Assembly: GCA_012032975.1 (NCBI GenBank)
Contig: JAAUPU010000302.1
Coordinates: forward strand, 1 to 5,203
Reading direction: 5' to 3'
Length of the DNA stretch: 5,203 nt
From: Caldilineaceae bacterium
GTDB taxonomy: Bacteria; Chloroflexota; Anaerolineae; Caldilineales; Caldilineaceae
The number at the start of each line of letters is the position of its first letter. The first letter of the stretch is position 1. The position numbers and the translations under genes were made by a program. Below, in pieces: positions 1 through 5,203 of the stretch. The notes under the pieces are model-generated. The model saw only the letters and a program-made list of their open reading frames with translations. It had not been told where the DNA came from and searched no databases.

Positions 1-1586
1 TCCGTATCTATGTCGATGATGTGCTGGTCATGGACCAGTGGCAGCAAGGTCCGCCACGCAACTTCGTGGTCGATGTCAATGTGGCCGCTGGCGCACATGC
101 AGTCCGCGTCGAATATTTCCAGGCTACCGGCACGGCGCTGGTGCAGCTGGACGTGGGCTATATCCAGAACTTCCCAGACTGGAAGGCCGAGTACTTCAAC
201 AACCCGGATGTCGCTGGCGCGCCGGTGGTGGTGCGCAACGATAAGGATATCAACTTCAACTGGGGTAGGAATCCCCCTGTGCCGGGTCTTCCAGCCAACA
301 ACTATTCGATCCGCTGGAGCCGAAATGCCAACTTCGAGCAGGCCAGATACCTCTTTGAAATCACGCTTGCCGGCGGTGCGCGGCTCTGGCTGGATGGCGT
401 CCTGTTGATTGATAATTGGAATGACAATCCACCGAATACGGTCTTGCAAGCCGAGACCCAAGAACTGTCGGCTGGTGGACACGATTTGCGTGTGGACTAT
501 GTAAAACGTACCGGCGTAGGACAGATCACGGTGCGCTGGAACAAGATCCAGGAAGCCGGACCGCCGGTGGCTGTGATCAACGGTCCGAACCAGGGCAAGG
601 TTGGCGAGCAGATCGGCTTCTCGGCCAATGGCTCCTCTGTTTCGCAGGGCAGCAGCCTCAAGAGCGTGACCTGGGAATTTGGCGACGGCAGCACCGCGCA
701 GGGCGTGAGCGTCAACCACATCTACAATGCGCCCGGCAAGTACAACGTCAAGATGGTTCTTGTCGACAACAACGATCTGAGCGATGATGCCACGCTGGAG
801 ATCAACATCGTGCAGGATGCTCAGCCGCCTGTCGCTGTCATCAATTCGCCAGATACAGGCACGGTGGACGTGCCGATTCTCTTTGACGGTTCTGCTTCGA
901 CGGCAGACGGCAAGATCGTGGACTATGTCTGGAACTTCGGCGATGGCACCACGGCCAATGCGATGCAGATTGAACAGACCTTTCTGGCGCCTGGCACCTA
1001 CAATGTCGAGCTGACCGTGACGGATGAGGCTGGGCTGTCCAGTTCTGCCACCAAGCAAGTTGTGATCGCCCCTGGTGCAGGCCCTGCCCCGACCGACACA
1101 CCGGCGCCAGTTGCGCCAACCAATACACCTGCGCCGGTTGCGCCAACCGACACACCGGCGCCACAAGCGCCAACGAATACACCGGTCCCGGAACTTCCCA
1201 CGGAGACGCCCACACCGGAAGTTGAAGGCGGTGGCAATCCTCTGACGGGCAAGAACTGGGGGCTGGTTTCGTATCTGGCAGATGGCGCCCCTGTGAATGT
1301 CATCGAGGGCACACAGGTGCAGTTGGTCTTCAACGCCGACAACACCTATGATGGGCTGTCAGGCTGCAACAACTACAGCGGCACCTATGTCGCCACGGCA
1401 GATACGTTGACGCTCACACCCGGCGTCACCACCCAGAAGATTTGCAGCGATCCGGCAGGCGTGATGGAGCAGGAGAGCGCCTATCTTGGCTTGTTGCCAA
1501 CTGCGGCGACCTATGTCGTAAACGGAACACAGTTGGTCATCAACAATGGCGATGGTGTGACGATCTTGACCTATAATGCCCAGTAA
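1..1586 (+). CDS. Secreted PA14-PKD-META multidomain protein, 5' end missing
   Basis: This is the C-terminal 527 residues of a larger protein; the frame is open at the left edge (first full codon at 3) and stops at TAA 1584-1586. The apparent GTG start at 21 lies inside a PA14 domain and is not a real start. Domains in order: the tail of a PA14 domain (3-170, with YVDDVLVMDQW and HAVRVEYF); a complete PA14 domain (171-545, opening DWKAEYFNN, with RLWLDGVLLIDNW and HDLRVDY); PKD 1 (561-813, WEFGDG); PKD 2 (825-1073, WNFGDG); a Pro/Thr linker (1086-1220); and a META/HslJ-like domain (about 1239-1583, TGKNW, SGCNNYSGTY and a later QKIC). PA14 is a beta-barrel often linked to carbohydrate binding, PKD is an Ig-like spacer, and META is found in envelope and secreted proteins. 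An extracellular location is inferred. The order matches the second half of the next gene, so it is probably a tandem paralogue, with two PKD domains rather than three. Its N-terminus, possibly a hydrolase, is unseen. The domain calls are firm; the biological role is unknown. Confidence 0.9.
   Translation, partial: RIYVDDVLVMDQWQQGPPRNFVVDVNVAAGAHAVRVEYFQATGTALVQLDVGYIQNFPDWKAEYFNNPDVAGAPVVVRNDKDINFNWGRNPPVPGLPANNYSIRWSRNANFEQARYLFEITLAGGARLWLDGVLLIDNWNDNPPNTVLQAETQELSAGGHDLRVDYVKRTGVGQITVRWNKIQEAGPPVAVINGPNQGKVGEQIGFSANGSSVSQGSSLKSVTWEFGDGSTAQGVSVNHIYNAPGKYNVKMVLVDNNDLSDDATLEINIVQDAQPPVAVINSPDTGTVDVPILFDGSASTADGKIVDYVWNFGDGTTANAMQIEQTFLAPGTYNVELTVTDEAGLSSSATKQVVIAPGAGPAPTDTPAPVAPTNTPAPVAPTDTPAPQAPTNTPVPELPTETPTPEVEGGGNPLTGKNWGLVSYLADGAPVNVIEGTQVQLVFNADNTYDGLSGCNNYSGTYVATADTLTLTPGVTTQKICSDPAGVMEQESAYLGLLPTAATYVVNGTQLVINNGDGVTILTYNAQ
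1086..1220 (+). repeat. Five 9-residue (27-bp) Pro/Thr linker repeats
   Basis: Five in-frame units join PKD 2 to the META domain: APTDTPAPV, APTNTPAPV, APTDTPAPQ, APTNTPVPE and LPTETPTPE, at 1086-1112, 1113-1139, 1140-1166, 1167-1193 and 1194-1220. Units 1 and 3 share the Asp form and much of their DNA, and units 2 and 4 share the Asn form, so a 54-bp two-unit block seems to have been duplicated. Such linkers are flexible, extended spacers typical of secreted proteins and are possible O-glycosylation targets. The glycosylation point is inference. Confidence 0.9.
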
Positions 1587-1597
1587 GCGATTGCTGG

Positions 1598-1642
1598 CCA
1601 GCCGCAGGTTGACCAGCCGCAGGTTGACCAACCGCAGGCTGG
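1598..1642. repeat. Three 15-bp direct repeats just after the stop codon
   Basis: Two identical units, CCAGCCGCAGGTTGA at 1598-1612 and 1613-1627, are followed by a diverged third, CCAACCGCAGGCTGG at 1628-1642. The array is bracketed by an 8-bp inverted repeat, GGCCAGCC at 1596-1603 and GGCTGGCC at 1637-1644, so the whole array could fold into an imperfect stem. A further small palindrome, GGCCG-TTG-CGGCC, follows at 1641-1653. The array starts 11 bp after the TAA of the upstream gene. The function is unknown; it may be a slippage-prone 3' untranslated element. Confidence 0.85.
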
Positions 1643-1680
1643 CCGTTGCGGCCCAGCTTGTGGGTCGAGTAGGATGAAGT

Positions 1681-1722
1681 GAGAACTCCGACTTCCACCA
1701 GAAGTCGGAGTTCTCTTGATTC
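1681..1722 (+). terminator. Probable intrinsic terminator: perfect 15-bp stem, 5-nt loop
   Basis: GAGAACTCCGACTTC (1681-1695) and GAAGTCGGAGTTCTC (1701-1715) are exact reverse complements around the loop CACCA. The hairpin lies about 95 bp after the upstream stop and about 60 bp before the next start. The following bases, TTGATTC, form only a weak T tract, so termination may be partial or assisted. With no strong flanking A run, bidirectional action is not evident. An alternative reading is an mRNA-stabilising or processing hairpin. Confidence 0.7.
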
Positions 1723-1773
1723 AAAACCGGCAAATGTGGCAGCACCGTTCGAGAACGAGAATCGATTTCGAGC

Positions 1774-3207
1774 ATGGATGAGACAACTCAGCAAACAAAG
1801 AAGCAGGCAGTGAAACAGAGGTGGCTTCGTGTAGCCTTGCTTTGCAGCCTGTTTTCTATCGCGCTGACAGTGCGGGCGCTGCCGGCCGTGGCTCAAGAGG
1901 CCGCGGAGCCGCTGCCTTATACGTCGTTGCACGTGACCCCGTTCCTTGCACGCGGCGGGGATGTACCTCTGGAAGCTGAATGGATTCGTATGTTGGCGCC
2001 GGAGAACCGCACGGATCCAGAGAGCAGCCTGGTCGAAATCCCCGCCATCCGCTTCAAGACGGATGCTGCCGTGCCAGCGCCGCCGATCTTCATCTTGACC
2101 GGCGGTCCAGGCGCTGAACCCACACCTCTTGAAGATCTGGACAACTATCTGCCTCTGATCACGGCTTTTATCCCGAAAGCCGACGTGATCCTGATGGAGC
2201 AACGCGCGGTGGGCAACGCGCGACCGGTGTTCGATTGCCCCGGCGGTTATGACCTTCGTTTCGATCTGGCGGCAAGCCGGCTCGCGATGGTCAGCGCGCA
2301 GCGCGACGATGTGGAAAGCTGCGCAGATTTTTGGACTGGGCAGAATGTGGATCTGGTTGGCTACGACACCATCGAGTTGGCAACCGACGTCGAGGCGCTT
2401 CGCCAGGCTCTAGGGTATGACAAGATCTCGCTTTTTGGCATCGACTATGGCACCCATCAGGGGGTCGCTGTCCTACGCTACTATGGCGCCAACGTGGACC
2501 GCGCCATCTTGGCGCTTGTGCGTGGTCCCGACCAGACGCTGCGCCTGCCCAACGATGTGGAGCGACAGCTAGAGGCGCTGGACCTGCTTGTGCAGACCGA
2601 TCCAAATTTGAGCAGTCAGATCCCCAGTTTTCTGAGTCTGGTAGATTCAGTCCTTGCCCAACTGGAAGCTAATCCCATCACCGCCAGCGTCTTCGATCCC
2701 GAACAGGGCGCATCGATCCCGATTACGGTCGGCAAGCTGGATTTGCAACTGGCGACCTCCAACGCTCTTGCCACTGGCGAACAGTTTGCGTTGCCCGCGC
2801 GTTATTTTGAGATGAAACAGGGCAACTACTCTTGGCTGGCCAACCACGCCTACGCAATGCGGAGAGGACTCGGCGCCAACTTGATGCCGACGCTGGTCGA
2901 GTGTGCTTCGGGCGCAAGCGAAAATCGACAGGCGCTGGTCGATCTCCAGGCCACGGAGGCGCGTATGGGCAATGCGCTCAACGGCGTCGCCCTGCAAAGC
3001 TGCGATTTGGTCGGCAACCCGGACCTGGGTGATGATTTTCGCTCTCAACTCTTCTCCGACACACCTGTGCTGTTGGTCAGCGGCTCGATGGACGCAGAGA
3101 CCCCGGTCACCAACGCCAGCGAGGTGTTGGACGGCCTCGAAAATGGGCAACATCTGGTCGTGTTGGCGGCACCCACGATCTCTTCGACGAAGCGTTTGCC
3201 GAATTGA
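1774..3207 (+). CDS. Secreted TAP-like alpha/beta hydrolase, Ser nucleophile replaced by Asp; 3' end frameshifted
   Basis: The 477 residues match the tripeptidyl-aminopeptidase-like, proline-iminopeptidase-related alpha/beta hydrolases. A signal peptide is visible: basic KQRWLR (14-19), hydrophobic 20-33, likely cleavage after AVA (38-40). TGGPGAEP (109-116) is the oxyanion-hole motif. EQRAVGNARP (142-151) stands where the family has DQRGxGxSRP. GIDYGTH (222-228) is the nucleophile elbow, with Asp224 (codon 2443-2445) in place of Ser. GPDQTLRLP (251-259) follows, and SGSMDAETP (436-444) carries the acid, Asp440. Cys154, 183, 376 and 410 could form disulfides. The frame breaks near 3168: the next frame reads GTHDLFDEAFAEL, containing the expected catalytic His at 3174-3176, so residues after about 466 are not native and the TGA at 3205-3207 is artefactual or mutational. 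ATG 1774 has only a weak upstream purine run; GTG 1810 would give a shorter, good signal peptide. This is probably the N-terminal part of one protein with the downstream PA14-PKD-META sequence. The fold is firm; peptidase activity is doubtful. Confidence 0.85.
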   Translation: MDETTQQTKKQAVKQRWLRVALLCSLFSIALTVRALPAVAQEAAEPLPYTSLHVTPFLARGGDVPLEAEWIRMLAPENRTDPESSLVEIPAIRFKTDAAVPAPPIFILTGGPGAEPTPLEDLDNYLPLITAFIPKADVILMEQRAVGNARPVFDCPGGYDLRFDLAASRLAMVSAQRDDVESCADFWTGQNVDLVGYDTIELATDVEALRQALGYDKISLFGIDYGTHQGVAVLRYYGANVDRAILALVRGPDQTLRLPNDVERQLEALDLLVQTDPNLSSQIPSFLSLVDSVLAQLEANPITASVFDPEQGASIPITVGKLDLQLATSNALATGEQFALPARYFEMKQGNYSWLANHAYAMRRGLGANLMPTLVECASGASENRQALVDLQATEARMGNALNGVALQSCDLVGNPDLGDDFRSQLFSDTPVLLVSGSMDAETPVTNASEVLDGLENGQHLVVLAAPTISSTKRLPN

Positions 3208-3384
3208 TGCCGATCCTCAGTGACTATATCTTGAGCGGCACGGCGGGCATCCTGGCGCAGACAGCCATCACCATTCCTGTCGAGTTGGAGCCGATCACCC
3301 TGTTGCCAGTGATCATCACCGACTCGGCCGGCCGAAATATTTCAACAACGTCGACTTGGCCGGCGAGCCGGTGCTGGTGCGCGT
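3168..3384 (+). other. Frame-disrupted junction between the hydrolase and PA14 domains
   Basis: Three frame steps, each equal to one missing base, fall within about 217 bp. Step 1, near 3168, is best explained by GGG read as GG. Step 2 lies near 3329-3330, where an added T would create a Trp before PKYFNN; its position is uncertain over roughly 3319-3334. Step 3, near 3383-3384, is explained by GAT read as GT. Between steps 1 and 2, frame 0 encodes the hydrolase C-terminal helix region and then a hydrophobic stretch ending ITLLPVIITDS. Frame 1 has stops at 3205, 3232 and 3310 here. No start, ribosome binding site or terminator suggesting two separate genes was seen. Confidence 0.75.
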
Positions 3385-3390
3385 CATCCC

Positions 3391-5203
3391 GTGCTCGATT
3401 TTGACTGGGGACTGGAGACTCCGTCGGCTGAAATTACCAGCACCGCATATTCGGCGCGGTGGAGCGTGACGCGCAACTTCCCGGCGGGCATCTACCGTTT
3501 CTCGATCTGGGTGGACGATGGCGTTCGTCTCTGGATCGACGACGTTCTGATCATCGATCAGTGGCAGAGCGGCCCCGTGCGTTCGTATGTGCGCGATGTC
3601 AATCTGGTACGCGGCGACCATACGCTGCGCGTCGAATACTTCAACGCCGAAGAGGTCGGTTTGATTCGGCTGAATGTTGGCTATGTCCTCTATTTCCCAG
3701 ATTGGAAAGCGGAGTATTTCCCCAACCTGGATCTGGAGGGAAGCCCCGTTCTGATCCGGAATGAACAGGCGATCAATTACAACTGGGGCAGCGCTTCGCC
3801 CGCGCCGGGTGTGCCCGCCGACGCCTATTCGGTGCGCTGGAGCCGGCGCGCACCGTTTGATCAAGGTAGCTACACTTTCAAGGCGCAGGTCGAAGGAGGC
3901 ATGCGCCTCTGGGTAGACAACGTGCTGCTGATCGACAGCTGGGGAGACCAGGGACCACGCACGTTGGAGGCGACCACCAATCCCCTCACGGCTGGCGACC
4001 ATGACCTGCGTGTTGAATATATGCGGGGCGCCCTTGGCGGTGCTATCAGCTTGACCTGGCAGCCTGTCGGCCCGCCTGCACAACCTCCCTCCGCCGTGAT
4101 CTCGGCCCCCAATCGCGCTCAGGTCGGCCAGACAGTGCTCTTTGATGGCAACGGGTCGCTGGCCGCACCGGGGCGGCAGATCGTTTCCTATAGCTGGGAT
4201 TTCGGCGACGGCTCGACCGCTGCCGGACCGGCGGCGGAACATGGCTATGTCAGCGTCGGCATCTACAACGTGACGCTCACCGTCGTCGATGACACCGGCC
4301 TGACCGATAGCGCTACGTTGCAGATTCGCGTAGATGTAGTCGAGGTCACGCCGGAACCGGCGACGCCGCCGGTCGCAGTGATCACAGCACCCTCCCAAGG
4401 GACGGTTGGCGCGGAGGTCACTTTCGATGCCAGAAGCTCCCAATCCACCAATCCCATCGTCAGTTTTGCCTGGGACTTTGGCGATGGCACCACCGCCAAC
4501 GCCGTCCTTGTCAACAAGATCTATGGCTTGGCCGGCATTTACAACGTCACTCTACTTCTCACCGACGACCAAGGCCTGCAAGGTCGAACCAATCACCAGG
4601 TCGAGATTCTCTCCGCCGCGCCGACACCTGTCCCGCAGCCCACCGCGACGCCGACCGCCACTCCCTCCACACCGACCTCACCCGCGCCAGTTGCGGTGAT
4701 CAACGCGCCGCCAAATGGCACAGTGGGTGTCGCGGTGCCTTTCGACGGCAGCGGCTCACAATCGCAGCAGCCGATCACCCAATTCGCCTGGGCATTTGGG
4801 GATGGCTCTGCCGCGGACGGCATCCAGATGGAAAAAGTCTACGGCGCACCGGGAACCTACGTCGTCGAATTGCGCGTGACCGATCAGAATGGCAGCGTCG
4901 GCGCGAACACCGTGCAGATCCAGATCGCCTCTACTGAAGCAGCCACGCCCACGCCGGAACAGCCAACCGCCACCCCCACGGTGATCGCACCGCCTTTGAC
5001 CGGCAAGAACTGGGTGTTGACCTCATATTGGAACAGCCAGAGTGGTTCCCAAGCGTCGGTCCTGGCGGGCACACAGATTACCGCGCTCTTTGATGGAGCT
5101 ACACTCTCTGGTTTTGGCGGATGCAACAACTATTCCACCGGCTATCAGACGAATGGCGCCTCGCTGAACATCGCGCCGCCCGCCGTGAACAGTCAGATAT
5201 GCC
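3391..5203 (+). CDS. PA14-PA14-PKD-PKD-PKD-META protein segment, runs off the right edge
   Basis: Frame 1 is open from 3313 to the window end. GTG 3391 is the earliest possible start in this frame, but it lies inside a PA14 domain, has no convincing ribosome binding site, and is only a nominal boundary. PA14 1 begins in another frame (KYFNN at 3335-3349) and runs to about 3690, with RLWIDDVLIIDQW and HTLRVEYF. PA14 2 spans 3694-4062 (DWKAEYF, RLWVDNVLLIDSW, HDLRVEY). PKD 1 is 4084-4341 (WDFGDG), PKD 2 4366-4611 (WDFGDG) and PKD 3 4684-4929 (WAFGDG). Thr/Pro linkers lie at 4615-4680 and 4933-4989. META starts at 4996 (LTGKNW, GGCNNYS, SQIC) and is cut before its last 45 or so residues. There is no signal peptide of its own, which supports its being the C-terminal part of the secreted hydrolase-like protein starting at 1774. 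Binding to glycans or surfaces is inferred from PA14 and PKD families; no ligand is predicted. Confidence 0.85.
   Translation, partial: MLDFDWGLETPSAEITSTAYSARWSVTRNFPAGIYRFSIWVDDGVRLWIDDVLIIDQWQSGPVRSYVRDVNLVRGDHTLRVEYFNAEEVGLIRLNVGYVLYFPDWKAEYFPNLDLEGSPVLIRNEQAINYNWGSASPAPGVPADAYSVRWSRRAPFDQGSYTFKAQVEGGMRLWVDNVLLIDSWGDQGPRTLEATTNPLTAGDHDLRVEYMRGALGGAISLTWQPVGPPAQPPSAVISAPNRAQVGQTVLFDGNGSLAAPGRQIVSYSWDFGDGSTAAGPAAEHGYVSVGIYNVTLTVVDDTGLTDSATLQIRVDVVEVTPEPATPPVAVITAPSQGTVGAEVTFDARSSQSTNPIVSFAWDFGDGTTANAVLVNKIYGLAGIYNVTLLLTDDQGLQGRTNHQVEILSAAPTPVPQPTATPTATPSTPTSPAPVAVINAPPNGTVGVAVPFDGSGSQSQQPITQFAWAFGDGSAADGIQMEKVYGAPGTYVVELRVTDQNGSVGANTVQIQIASTEAATPTPEQPTATPTVIAPPLTGKNWVLTSYWNSQSGSQASVLAGTQITALFDGATLSGFGGCNNYSTGYQTNGASLNIAPPAVNSQIC

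Larger units (their letters stand above)
1774..5203 (+). pseudogene. Single hydrolase-PA14x2-PKDx3-META gene interrupted by three apparent 1-base deletions (3' partial)
   Basis: This entry joins the hydrolase reading frame and the PA14-PKD-META reading frame into the gene they appear to come from. Coding homology runs without a gap: hydrolase motifs in frame 1 to about 3168, the hydrolase C-terminus in frame 0 to about 3329, PA14 strands in frame 2 to about 3383, then frame 1 again to the window edge. Restoring one base at each step gives plausible family sequence: LAGTHD at the catalytic His, a PA14-like WPKYFNN, and VLVRDHPVLDFDWG, which aligns without gaps to VVVRNDKDINFNWG in the upstream gene. 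The repaired product would exceed 1,140 residues before the edge and needs about 45 more to finish META by comparison with the upstream copy. Whether the gene is truly broken or merely mis-sequenced is open; the sharp clustering of the breaks and the intact flanks favour sequence error or very recent damage. Confidence 0.65.

Noticed and set aside
1598..1642. Direct repeats considered as a CRISPR array.
   Set aside because: The units are contiguous 15-mers with no spacers, and no cas gene is nearby.
1716..1773. TTGATT at 1716-1721 as a -35 promoter box for the hydrolase gene.
   Set aside because: No acceptable -10 box lies 16-18 bp downstream, and the hexamer belongs to the terminator tail.
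1825..1845. Cys24 in the signal peptide as a lipoprotein lipobox.
   Set aside because: ALLC lacks the small residue normally found just before the Cys and lies early in the hydrophobic core; AVA at 38-40 fits ordinary signal peptidase I cleavage better.
1540..2202. Minus-strand open frame spanning the intergenic gap, with GQPA-type repeats.
   Set aside because: It crosses the META C-terminus, the terminator hairpin and the signal peptide of real plus-strand genes. The repeats are simply the complement of the 15-bp array.
3160..3400. Programmed ribosomal frameshifting as the reason for the frame changes.
   Set aside because: Three separate -1 shifts would be needed, and no slippery heptamer with a following structure is evident at the first step (GCG GCA). 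Missing bases are simpler.
3204..3404. Small independent gene starting at TTG 3204 or ATG 3207.
   Set aside because: Its first part continues the hydrolase C-terminus in a shifted frame and its last part is out-of-frame PA14 DNA; there is no ribosome binding site.
3316..4443. Long open frame on the minus strand (375 codons) opposite the PA14 and PKD domains.
   Set aside because: Its translation is rich in Arg, Gly and His without recognisable domains, while the plus strand encodes clear PA14 and PKD motifs. It is a shadow of GC-rich coding.

Overview
The window looks like part of a bacterial accessory locus for large secreted or cell-surface multidomain proteins. GC-rich coding, Thr/Pro linkers of the 'TPxPxPT' kind, PA14 and PKD modules and a C-terminal META domain together suggest a filamentous Chloroflexota (Caldilinea/Anaerolinea-like) bacterium. 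That placement is inference from composition and domain style; no taxonomic marker is present. Everything real is on the + strand.

Layout: (1) Positions 1-1586 hold the 3' part of a gene cut by the left edge. It encodes the tail of one PA14 domain, a complete PA14 domain, two PKD domains, a 9-residue-repeat Pro/Thr linker and a META (HslJ-like) domain ending at TAA. (2) Positions 1587-1773 are a short intergenic gap with three 15-bp direct repeats and a perfect 15-bp-stem hairpin that is probably a terminator. (3) Positions 1774-3207 encode a signal peptide and a TAP-like alpha/beta hydrolase whose nucleophile-elbow Ser is replaced by Asp. (4) From about 3331 to the right edge the sequence encodes PA14-PA14-PKD-PKD-linker-PKD-linker-META, cut inside the META domain.

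The central observation is that parts 3 and 4 appear to be one gene. Homology continues through 3168-3384, but the reading frame steps three times (frame 1 to 0 to 2 to 1), each time as if a single base were missing. The three losses sum to one codon, so the frame is restored. The repaired product would be a secreted protein of more than 1,140 residues: hydrolase-like domain, two PA14, three PKD, META. Because the left-hand gene ends in the same PA14-PKD-META series, the two are probably tandem paralogues, and the left-hand one may also begin with a hydrolase domain outside the window. The frame breaks may be assembly errors or real decay; sequence alone cannot decide.

Functionally, PA14 and PKD modules usually mediate glycan or surface binding and spacing, and META domains occur in envelope or secreted proteins. 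The hydrolase-like domain has substitutions at several signature positions, so it may not act as a serine peptidase. No RNA gene, CRISPR array or insertion sequence was seen.
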